A stretch of DNA of 64,000 bases from JASLCR01 sp046462475. GTDB taxonomy: Bacteria > Patescibacteriota > Saccharimonadia > Saccharimonadales > Saccharimonadaceae. Below are positions 32,756-40,315 of the stretch, piece after piece (the first letter of the stretch is position 1; the number at the start of each line of letters is the position of its first letter). A program made the translations under genes and the position numbers. Below the pieces are notes generated by a model. That model worked only from the letters and a program-made list of their open reading frames with translations, did no database searches and was not told the DNA's origin. The DNA lies in NCBI GenBank assembly GCA_046462475.1, contig JBKGVB010000015.1, positions 1 to 64,000 of the forward strand, given 5' to 3'.

Positions 32756-32796
32756 AAGATAAAACCCGATCGTAAAGACCGGGTTTTATCTTTGGT
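32752..32796 (+). terminator. Long hairpin including the tRNA-Leu(UAG) CCA end
   Basis: A perfect 17-bp inverted repeat (32752-32768 with 32780-32796, 11-nt loop). Its left arm begins with the ACCA of the tRNA, and its right arm contains GGGTTTTATCTTT. It works as a terminator and also pairs with the tRNA 3' end in the primary transcript. Confidence 0.75.
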
Positions 32797-32841
32797 TACG
32801 TGCTAAAGTTTGAGTCCTCACGGTTGCAGTCTCAGCTGAAC

Positions 32842-32850
32842 TGATATACT
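32842..32850 (+). promoter_or_regulatory. Extended -10, leaderless
   Basis: TGA followed by TATACT (32845-32850), 6 nt before the ATG at 32857. Confidence 0.65.
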
Positions 32851-32856
32851 TAACTC

Positions 32857-33627
32857 ATGCAAAAAGACAAGGCTCTCATTTTTGACATTGACGGTACTGC
32901 TATAGACTCACCGAGCCAAAAACTACCGACAGAACGGCTCAAGAGTGCCTTTCAAACAATCAAAAGCACGTATTATATCTGTGCTGCTACGGGACGCCCT
33001 TGGCCATTTGCAAAGCCAGTCCTCCAAGCTATGAATTTAACCGATCCGTGCATCATCTCTGGAGGAACACAAATCTGCGACCCGAAGGGTGGCACCATTC
33101 TTTGGCAGTGCAATATCGAAAAAGCAGACGTACAAACGATTAAACAAATACTCATTAACTATCCGGACTATGGTCTAGTAATAAACGATTTCAGCGAGAA
33201 GGACTACTTTGGGGGTGGCATTTCTTCTACACAACTCAATCCTAATCAAGATATCTTCTTTGCGGATTTTGTATTTGTTCCCGACACCATTGCTATCGAG
33301 ATTGCTGAAGAACTTAGAGGAATCAAGGGGATTTCCTGTATTTTGGGAACCTCACAAAAACCAGGCCACAAGGATATACATATAACAAATCATCGTGCCA
33401 CTAAAGAGCATGCTGTCGCCAAGCTACTTTCCCAACTAAAAGTTGACCGCCAACATACTTGGGGTTTTGGCGATGCACTGAACGACATTCATCTTTTCAA
33501 TGCAGTTAACACTAAGATCGCGATGGGAAATGCCGTACAAGAACTGAAAGCTCAAGCTGATGAAATTATTCCACCTGTATCCGAAGATGGACTAGCACAG
33601 TACCTCGAAAGGTTTGCAATAGGCTAA
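32857..33627 (+). CDS. HAD-family phosphatase, Cof-type
   Basis: A 256-aa haloacid-dehalogenase-like phosphatase. Motif I IFDIDGTAID near residue 8, an ATGRPW stretch near 42 and motif III/IV GFGDALNDIHLF near 205 are in place. The cap between them is of type C2. Family members dephosphorylate sugar phosphates or nucleotides; the substrate is unknown. The mRNA should be leaderless. It converges on rsmD with a shared terminator. Confidence 0.85.
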   Translation: MQKDKALIFDIDGTAIDSPSQKLPTERLKSAFQTIKSTYYICAATGRPWPFAKPVLQAMNLTDPCIISGGTQICDPKGGTILWQCNIEKADVQTIKQILINYPDYGLVINDFSEKDYFGGGISSTQLNPNQDIFFADFVFVPDTIAIEIAEELRGIKGISCILGTSQKPGHKDIHITNHRATKEHAVAKLLSQLKVDRQHTWGFGDALNDIHLFNAVNTKIAMGNAVQELKAQADEIIPPVSEDGLAQYLERFAIG

Positions 33628-33654
33628 AGCATACCGAGCTTATCTCCGCCAAAC

Positions 33655-33683
33655 AAAAAACGCCTCATTGGCGTTAATATTTT
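33655..33683. terminator. Bidirectional terminator, HAD gene and rsmD
   Basis: AACGCC (33659-33664), 5 nt, GGCGTT (33670-33675), with an A-run before and a T-rich tract after, so it works on both strands. Confidence 0.8.
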
Positions 33684-34225
33684 TACCCCACTCGGCGGAA
33701 GAAGGTGAGGTGTGCATTTCCATAACTACGATTGTCCACCACAACAATTCCGGTTTGAATTGGCACCTCACCTTTTCCTGTGTGCGATAATACCATAAGC
33801 GCTCCGGGTTTGAGAAGCCCAAAAAGCTTTTTGACTGTGGAAAACTGCAAGTCATGATATGGCGGATCGGCAAATATCAGATCAAAATCACTTTCACCCG
33901 CAGTTTCAATCCAACTCGCCACTCCAGCACGAATTACCTTGGTTTTGTCCTCAATATCCAGGGTCTCAATGTTTTTTGCAATAATCTTTGCAGCAATACG
34001 ATCTTTTTCGACAAACACTGCCTCGCGAGCACCACGGCTCAATGCCTCAAGCCCTAATGCGCCCGATCCTGCGAAAGCATCGAGAACACGAGCATCCTCT
34101 ACCGCATCCGCCAGTGAATTAAAGAGTGCGCCACGTACACGCTCACTCATCGCATGAGTACTAGAGCGCCCTGGCGCGTCAAGTGGCCGGCTGCCAAACT
34201 TACCAGCGATAATTCGAACGTTCAC
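33683..34225 (-). CDS. rsmD: 16S rRNA (guanine-N2) methyltransferase RsmD
   Basis: A 180-aa Rossmann-fold methyltransferase that modifies 16S rRNA G966 (E. coli numbering). The start MNVRIIAGKFGSRPL, the SAM motif VLDAFAGSGALGLEALSRGA near residue 46 and the catalytic DPPYHDL near 122 are typical. Its ATG overlaps the stop of the upstream gene by 4 nt, so it is the last gene of the recG-unknown-rsmD operon. Confidence 0.95.
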   Translation of the reverse strand: MNVRIIAGKFGSRPLDAPGRSSTHAMSERVRGALFNSLADAVEDARVLDAFAGSGALGLEALSRGAREAVFVEKDRIAAKIIAKNIETLDIEDKTKVIRAGVASWIETAGESDFDLIFADPPYHDLQFSTVKKLFGLLKPGALMVLSHTGKGEVPIQTGIVVVDNRSYGNAHLTFFRRVG

Positions 34226-35025
34226 TGCTTGCTCCTTCGGATTGCTTCAATCCAAGCTAATGTTACCATCTCGGCAATCGTTGGGACTAGTATATCTCGT
34301 GTTCTTCTACCTAGACGACGAGTCCAACCCTTTGCGAGGAACTCATCGTACATATGCATCGAGTCAATTTTCGACAAGGCACCTAAGAAAATCTTTTCAT
34401 ATCCATCTTTTTCAAGTAATAGCAGCTGCCTGGTGTGAATATCTGTCGGCGCTACTTTTTGTGGAGCAATCACTGCCGCAACACCATGCTCGAAGCCAAC
34501 ATGCGATACCATCACTCCCTTCGCACCCCAATACTTCCAGTTGTTTACGAGTTGCTCACGCCGGGTATCTCCTGAGATGATTATTTTCTTCCTCAGGGTA
34601 TCACGCGTTTCCCTTCCCTCGCCGCGCAGCTTCTCGACCTCTTCCTCGAATGGATAATGGTGCGCCGGGGTCAGTCCATCTGTCACCGCGTGCGCCAACC
34701 ATGCAGCTTCAAATGCCGCCCGCTCATGGTTATTGCCCCGAAGTGCCGCTGCAAGGTTATAAATATGATCCTCAATTTCATCGAGAAGTTGCCGATCGGT
34801 CGGATCATTTGGATCGATGAAATGCCATGGCTCATCTTTAGCCGGACTCTTGCGCTTTATGCCATCAGGACCATTTTTACCTTCGAAATGCAGAATCTCC
34901 CTGATTGTAGGAAAATACTCATGCGGCAGCTGTTTTCTGAGTGTACGACGAGCAATGCGATCAATTCGCTGATGTACGCCTACGATGAGACCAGATTTGG
35001 AATGAAATGTTGTACCAGAATACAT
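34222..35025 (-). CDS. Predicted zinc phospholipase C/S1-P1-like protein, 267 aa
   Basis: A mostly helical His-rich protein with the string WLAHAVTDGLTPAHHYPFEE near residue 110, plus WHFIDPNDP near 67. The spacing of His and Asp resembles the metal site of the zinc phospholipase C / P1 nuclease superfamily, in which AHxxxDxxxPxH is typical. No signal peptide is visible, which is unusual for that family. A cytoplasmic role or an unrelated metal protein is therefore possible. It lies between recG and rsmD in one operon. Confidence 0.55.
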   Translation of the reverse strand: MYSGTTFHSKSGLIVGVHQRIDRIARRTLRKQLPHEYFPTIREILHFEGKNGPDGIKRKSPAKDEPWHFIDPNDPTDRQLLDEIEDHIYNLAAALRGNNHERAAFEAAWLAHAVTDGLTPAHHYPFEEEVEKLRGEGRETRDTLRKKIIISGDTRREQLVNNWKYWGAKGVMVSHVGFEHGVAAVIAPQKVAPTDIHTRQLLLLEKDGYEKIFLGALSKIDSMHMYDEFLAKGWTRRLGRRTRDILVPTIAEMVTLAWIEAIRRSKQ

Positions 35026-35059
35026 AATTTTTAGCTGCGCCTAATAGGACAAATCTTAT

Positions 35060-37093
35060 TTAATTCAATGTTGTCAGTCGCTGATATTTTTCTACCTCAT
35101 GCGCCAACTCTTTATAGTCTAGCAGGTTTTGCGAAGAGGAAACGAACCACTCGGCTTGCTTCTGGGCTCGTGAAATGAGTAGCGTCTCACCGAGGGTAGC
35201 CACTTGCAGGTTGAGATCACCGTGCTGCGCGCGACCATATATTTCACCCGGACCACGTAGCTTGAGATCCATCTCGGCAAGATAGAATCCGTCAGTAGAC
35301 TTTTCAACTTCTTTGAGACGCTGAGACGGCTTTTTGGTGTCGCTCGTCAGCAAGAAACAGTAGCTCTGATGCTCACCTCGTCCGACACGTCCACGCAATT
35401 GATGCAGCTGCGCCAGGCCGTATTGCTCAGCATCTTCAATCAATATAAGCGTCGCATTTGGGACATCGACGCCAACTTCGACGACGGTTGTTGAGACAAG
35501 AATATCAAATTCTCCGCGTGAAAATTTTGCCATCACCTCGTCTTTTTCCTGCGACTTCATGCGGCCATGCAGTAAGCCTATCTTTCGGTGCCCAAAGATA
35601 GAATTCTGTAATTTTTTATATTCGGCCTGTACACTTTTTGCTTCGTTTGTCGGATTCTCATCGATCAGGCGGCAGATCACATAGACCTGACGGCCTTTTT
35701 CGATCTCCTGATCAATTGCCTTGTAAAGTTGCGAGCGGCTAACAGGCGACCAAATTTTTGTCTTGATAGGCAGACGGTTCTTCGGCTTAGCATTCAGCAC
35801 AGAAACATCCAGCTCGCCATAGAGTGTCAAGGCAAGCGAGCGTGGAATCGGCGTGGCCGTCATCGCAAGAAGATGTGGCATATGCGGCGACTTTTGTAGT
35901 AACTCCTGGCGCTGAGCAACCCCAAAACGATGCTGCTCGTCGACTACTACAAAGCCCAGTTTATGGAATTGCACCGTAGGGCCGAGGAGTGCATGCGTAC
36001 CGACAAGCACATTGATCTCACCACTTTTCAGTTGTTCCAGGAGCGTTTGACGCGCCTTCCCTTTTACATTGCCCGTCAGCAACGCAACTCGTACGTCCTG
36101 CGGCTTCAGTAAGTTTTGCAACGTGTCAGCATGCTGCGAGGCTAGAATCTCCGTAGGAGCAAGCACCGCCGATTGAAACCCATCTTTTGCAGCCTGCAGG
36201 GCAGCTAAACCGGCAACGACCGTCTTTCCAGCACCCACGTCACCCTGCAAGAGACGATTCATCGGAGTTGTGCGCTCAAAATCTTTCAAAATATCCCACG
36301 CGGCAATACGCTGTGCAGGCGTGAGCTCAAAGGGCAAATTCTCTACAAACTTCTTCACTTCCGGCTGATTAAACTTCATAGGCCAGCCTTGCAGCTCAGA
36401 ATTGGCCTTTTTATTCAATCTGGCCGCGAGCAGCAAACCGAACATCTCGTCAAACGCAAGCCGTTCCTTAGCGCGCACAATATCTTCAGCGCTTCCTGGA
36501 AAATGCATACCCAAAAGTGCGTCAGAATAGCTAATCAGCTTTTCGCTCTGCAGAATCTTACTCGGCATAGGGTCTGGGAGCATTGTCATGAGCGGCCGCA
36601 GCTCGCTTAGGACCTTGCGCACCACTTGGCTCTTCAACCCTTTAATACTCGGATAGACTGGCAGTATCCTATCCGTCTGAACTGGCATATCTTTTACTTT
36701 TTCAACGCTTGGATTAGTGAGTTGATAGTGATTGTAATTAAACTCAAAATCACCGGAAAAGTAGAATTCTTCCTCAGGATTTTTCAATTGCGTCTGCCGA
36801 TACGGCTGATTAAACCACACTGCATTGAGCTTACCCGATCCGTCATTTAGTATTGCCGTCGCAATCGTCATACCACGGCGCACACGCTTTATCGTTATAC
36901 TCTCGGCCTTTGCTTTAATTGTACGTTTCCCAGGCTTAATCTCCGCAATAGGGACAATCTCAGAAAAGTCTTCGTGTTTGCGCGGTAAAAACGTGATGAG
37001 ATCGCCGACTGTATGAACACCCGCCACTTTGAATTGTTCGGCGGTTTTCGGCCCCACTCCCTTGATGCGATCTACGTTCGTCGAGAGATTCAT
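35060..37093 (-). CDS. recG: ATP-dependent DNA helicase RecG
   Basis: RecG, 677 aa, is the branch-migrating helicase that processes stalled forks and Holliday junctions. The order is an N-terminal wedge/OB domain (GVGPKTAEQF, LPRKHEDFS), Walker A LLQGDVGAGKTVVAG, DEQHRFGVAQR, then motif VI QLHQLRGRVGRGEHQSYC. The ATG at 37093 lies 7 nt after an extended -10 (TGC-TATACT), so it is leaderless. A longer in-frame start would enter the phosphomutase gene. Confidence 0.95.
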   Translation of the reverse strand: MNLSTNVDRIKGVGPKTAEQFKVAGVHTVGDLITFLPRKHEDFSEIVPIAEIKPGKRTIKAKAESITIKRVRRGMTIATAILNDGSGKLNAVWFNQPYRQTQLKNPEEEFYFSGDFEFNYNHYQLTNPSVEKVKDMPVQTDRILPVYPSIKGLKSQVVRKVLSELRPLMTMLPDPMPSKILQSEKLISYSDALLGMHFPGSAEDIVRAKERLAFDEMFGLLLAARLNKKANSELQGWPMKFNQPEVKKFVENLPFELTPAQRIAAWDILKDFERTTPMNRLLQGDVGAGKTVVAGLAALQAAKDGFQSAVLAPTEILASQHADTLQNLLKPQDVRVALLTGNVKGKARQTLLEQLKSGEINVLVGTHALLGPTVQFHKLGFVVVDEQHRFGVAQRQELLQKSPHMPHLLAMTATPIPRSLALTLYGELDVSVLNAKPKNRLPIKTKIWSPVSRSQLYKAIDQEIEKGRQVYVICRLIDENPTNEAKSVQAEYKKLQNSIFGHRKIGLLHGRMKSQEKDEVMAKFSRGEFDILVSTTVVEVGVDVPNATLILIEDAEQYGLAQLHQLRGRVGRGEHQSYCFLLTSDTKKPSQRLKEVEKSTDGFYLAEMDLKLRGPGEIYGRAQHGDLNLQVATLGETLLISRAQKQAEWFVSSSQNLLDYKELAHEVEKYQRLTTLN

Positions 37094-37100
37094 TATATTC

Positions 37101-37109
37101 AGTATAGCA
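37101..37109 (-). promoter_or_regulatory. recG extended -10, leaderless
   Basis: On the minus strand, TGC followed by TATACT (37101-37106), with 7 nt to the ATG. Confidence 0.65.
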
Positions 37110-37127
37110 ACCGGCGAATACTGGCCG

Positions 37128-38897
37128 CTACTTCGCCATCCGTTCCAAGGCCTGCCCCTCAAGCTCACGTGCTAGATTCTCAAGTTTTTGCCCAAGTACA
37201 CGAACCTTTTCTTCGGAATTTGTCGCCTCCTCAAACCACTGCGTATAAAATTTCATTTTTGGCTCGGTCCCGCTTGGGCGAATCGTAACGCGACGGCGTG
37301 CATCGCCAAACTCATATACAAGCACATTGCCGCTCAGACAATCAATTGATGTCGTTTCGCCACTAACAATATCTTTGCGAGTAAGTGTCTGATAGTCCAG
37401 TACTGCCGTCACTTTTTCACCATCTATCGCTATCGGCGGTGTTTCGCGCAAGCTTTTCATAATTATTTGCATTTGCTCAAATCCATCTGCGCCGGGACAC
37501 TGCAGGTTGTCGAGTCGCTCCATATAGAGCCCATACTCACCGTATAGTTCAAGCATACGATCCCATAGTGTCTTGCCTTTATCTTTCAATTCTGCTGCGT
37601 ACTCAGCAAGTGGCAACGCTCCTACTGCGCCGTCTTTATCACGAACATAGTCGCCCTTCAGGAGACCATAGCTTTCCTCGCCGCCAATAACAAATATCTC
37701 GTCGGTTGCTTCCTTTTCCCTCAAAAGCGCACCGATATACTTGAATCCTACCAGCATATTTCCGTACGTCTTCACATCAAACGCGCTCGCAATAGCCTCA
37801 AGCATATCCGTCGTCACGATCGTCTTTGCGACAAAATGTTTTGGTGTCAACACATCTTTTTCACGAAGTTTCCTGAGTGAATATTCAGTCGCGAGTGCTG
37901 CCGATTGATTCCCGGTAAGATATATCGCCTGGTCATTTTGCCGAACAATTACTCCGATTCGATCGGCATCGGGATCGTTCGTGATTGCAATGTCGGCCTT
38001 TTCAGCGAGCATGAGTGCGACCGCTCGATCATTTGCAGCTTTTTCTTCAGGGTTCGGCTTGCCATTCTCAATCGTCGGAAAATTACCATCAGGCACCATC
38101 TGCTCACCAACAAGCCTAATATCAGAGAAACCAGCCTCCTTAAGCACAGGCAATGTGTTCGTTTGTCCTGCGCCATGAAGTGGAGAATATACAATCTTTA
38201 AGTCACGCTTATTGCCTTCTGATTGAGCGCATACTGCGCTTATGTACTTCTCATCAAGCTCAGTGCCCAGAAGCTTAATATTTCCGTTCGTGATAGCCCG
38301 GTTGAAATCTATCGCAATAATGCGCTCCACCGACTCCGCCATATCCAAAACACCTTTGTCATGAGGCGCAACAAGCTGCGCTCCATCACTCCAGTAGGCC
38401 TTAAATCCATTGTCTGCTGGAGGATTATGACTCGCACTAATAACAATGCCGATGGCCGCCCCTAGATCGCGTACCGCAAAACTTAATTCTGGCGTTGAAC
38501 GGAAATCCTCAAACAGATATGTCGTAAAGCCGTTGCCCGCACAAACACTTGCGGCATATTCTGCAAGCTCCCTTGAGCTCAGCCTCGTATCGTGCGCAAT
38601 GACGACGCCTTTTTCAGAGGCAGATTCGTCAAATTGCTTCGCATAGAGACATAGTGCTTGCGTTGACTCACCAATCGTAACTCGATTAATGCGGTTTGAG
38701 CCGATACCAGTCGTACCTCGCCTGCCACCGGTTCCGAACTCAACAACCTTAAAGAATGCATCTTCGAGTTCTTGCCACTTCTCTTCGGCAATGAGCTCTT
38801 CTAGCTCTGATCTATATTCTGCATATTTTGGCTCGTGCAACCAAGTATCAACATTTTTTGCAGCTTCCGGCGAAAGGCTCGCATGAAAATCGGGCAT
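37128..38897 (-). CDS. Phosphoglucomutase/phosphomannomutase
   Basis: An alpha-D-phosphohexomutase of 589 aa, the length of the PGM2-like group. It interconverts 1- and 6-phosphosugars. The catalytic serine loop VISASHNPPADNGFK is near residue 150, the metal loop DPDADRIG near 300 and the phosphate-binding RPSGTEPKMKFY near the C-terminus. GGAGGGA lies before the ATG, behind an extended -10 (TGG-TATAAT, 38935-38943). The actual sugar cannot be told from sequence; glucose-phosphate is the family default. Confidence 0.92.
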   Translation of the reverse strand: MPDFHASLSPEAAKNVDTWLHEPKYAEYRSELEELIAEEKWQELEDAFFKVVEFGTGGRRGTTGIGSNRINRVTIGESTQALCLYAKQFDESASEKGVVIAHDTRLSSRELAEYAASVCAGNGFTTYLFEDFRSTPELSFAVRDLGAAIGIVISASHNPPADNGFKAYWSDGAQLVAPHDKGVLDMAESVERIIAIDFNRAITNGNIKLLGTELDEKYISAVCAQSEGNKRDLKIVYSPLHGAGQTNTLPVLKEAGFSDIRLVGEQMVPDGNFPTIENGKPNPEEKAANDRAVALMLAEKADIAITNDPDADRIGVIVRQNDQAIYLTGNQSAALATEYSLRKLREKDVLTPKHFVAKTIVTTDMLEAIASAFDVKTYGNMLVGFKYIGALLREKEATDEIFVIGGEESYGLLKGDYVRDKDGAVGALPLAEYAAELKDKGKTLWDRMLELYGEYGLYMERLDNLQCPGADGFEQMQIIMKSLRETPPIAIDGEKVTAVLDYQTLTRKDIVSGETTSIDCLSGNVLVYEFGDARRRVTIRPSGTEPKMKFYTQWFEEATNSEEKVRVLGQKLENLARELEGQALERMAK

Positions 38898-38934
38898 ATT
38901 CCCTCCGTTATATGTACTAGATTATCGAGCTTTT

Positions 38935-38943
38935 ATTATACCA
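38935..38943 (-). promoter_or_regulatory. Phosphohexomutase promoter
   Basis: On the minus strand, TGG followed by TATAAT (38935-38940); a leader of about 30 nt carries GGAGGGA. Confidence 0.55.
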
Positions 38944-38956
38944 GTTATGGTAGAAA

Positions 38957-40165
38957 TTATCGAACGAGCACGAAGCTGTTCTTGCCCTTTTTGACTAGAT
39001 TCTTACCTGTTAATTCAATATTTTCAGATATTTTTTGACCATTCACTGAAACCGCGCCATTCTGGATGAGGCGTCTCACTTCGCCGTTTGAACCAACCAC
39101 GCCAGTGCTTGTCAGCGCATGAATCACATCACTGCTTGTAGCCGTAGGAATTTCAAGTGCGAGCATATCTACTTCTTCGTCAAGCAGACTATCAAATGGC
39201 GTGCTGCCAAATAGTACAGCTGTAACATTTCGCGCGTTTTCAGCTCTAGCCTCACCATGGACAAGCTTTGTTACTTCGTAGGCAAGCGTCCTTTGTAGTT
39301 CGCGCGCACCAGGATTTTCATGATGAGCATCAATAAGGCCTTCGATGGTTTCGCGGTCAAGCAACGTATAAATCTTTACTAAGTCTTCTGCGGTTTCATC
39401 ATCAACATTAAGCCAGAATTGGTAAAACTTATATGGTGAAGTTTTGTCTGCATCAAGCCAAATAGCACCGCCCTCTGATTTGCCAAACTTTACGCCCGTC
39501 TGCTTATTGACGACGAGTGGTGCTGTAAACACGTGCGCCTCTGCGCCCTCTAGGCGGCGGATTAATTGCACGCCAGTAATCGAATTACCCCACTGGTCTG
39601 CACCCGCGACCTGGAGCGTAGCTCCCTTTTCGCGAAAGAGATGGAGAAAATCATACCCTTGAATTAGTGAATAACTAAACTCGGCATAGCTAATACCTTC
39701 ACCACCCTCACCGATACGATTCTTGATAAAATCGCGATCAAGCATTTGTGTCATCGGGGCATGCTTGCCCACCTCACGTAAGAAATCAAGATAATTAATA
39801 TCCTTAAACCAGTCATAATTATCAACTACATCGAAGCTTTGACCAGCAAAAATCGTCTTGTACTGCTCGGCAATCGCCGCCTTATTTTTGGCAATCTCAT
39901 CAAGTGTCTTAAGGTCGCGCTCCTGCTTTTTTCCATCCGGATCACCGATCATGCCCGTCGCACCACCCACAAGCAAAATCGCCTTATGTCCGTGGTCTAT
40001 CATGTGTCGGATCATCATTGCCGGAGCAAGATTGCCAATCGTCATACTATCCGCCGATGGATCGACGCCAAAATAAAACGTACGTGGTTCATCAATATCT
40101 TTAATATCTTGAAAAGTTGTCTGATTGACGAATCCGCGCCACTTAAGTTCCTCTGATAGTTTCAT
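38957..40165 (-). CDS. tyrS: Tyrosyl-tRNA synthetase
   Basis: Class I TyrRS, 402 aa. The HIGH-like motif is PSADSMTIGNL near residue 35, the KMSKS-like motif reads KFGKSEGGAIWL near 228, and an S4 RNA-binding domain closes the protein (RRLIQNGAVSVNGQKI). The ATG at 40165 is preferred over one 9 nt upstream because an extended -10 (TGA-TATAAT) ends exactly 7 nt before it. Confidence 0.95.
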   Translation of the reverse strand: MKLSEELKWRGFVNQTTFQDIKDIDEPRTFYFGVDPSADSMTIGNLAPAMMIRHMIDHGHKAILLVGGATGMIGDPDGKKQERDLKTLDEIAKNKAAIAEQYKTIFAGQSFDVVDNYDWFKDINYLDFLREVGKHAPMTQMLDRDFIKNRIGEGGEGISYAEFSYSLIQGYDFLHLFREKGATLQVAGADQWGNSITGVQLIRRLEGAEAHVFTAPLVVNKQTGVKFGKSEGGAIWLDADKTSPYKFYQFWLNVDDETAEDLVKIYTLLDRETIEGLIDAHHENPGARELQRTLAYEVTKLVHGEARAENARNVTAVLFGSTPFDSLLDEEVDMLALEIPTATSSDVIHALTSTGVVGSNGEVRRLIQNGAVSVNGQKISENIELTGKNLVKKGKNSFVLVR

Positions 40166-40172
40166 ATATCGC

Positions 40173-40181
40173 ATTATATCA
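40173..40181 (-). promoter_or_regulatory. tyrS extended -10, leaderless
   Basis: On the minus strand, TGA followed by TATAAT (40173-40178), with 7 nt to the ATG at 40165. Confidence 0.7.
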
Positions 40182-40315
40182 GGGAAGACTCTACCCTCCC
40201 AATGATTCTCTGAAATGACCCCACAAGATCACTTCTTGCCCACATAAGATCACCGACTTTACGTTCCAGTAGAGACATGTTTTATCGTAGAAATATAGGA
40301 GGCTGGTGTATAATA

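Noticed and set aside
40309..40314. TATAAT immediately before the PBP ATG as a leaderless promoter
   Set aside because: The hexamer ends 1 nt before the ATG, so transcription would start inside the gene. It fits neither the 6-8 nt rule nor the AGGAGG-led start, unless the later GTG at 40352 is used.
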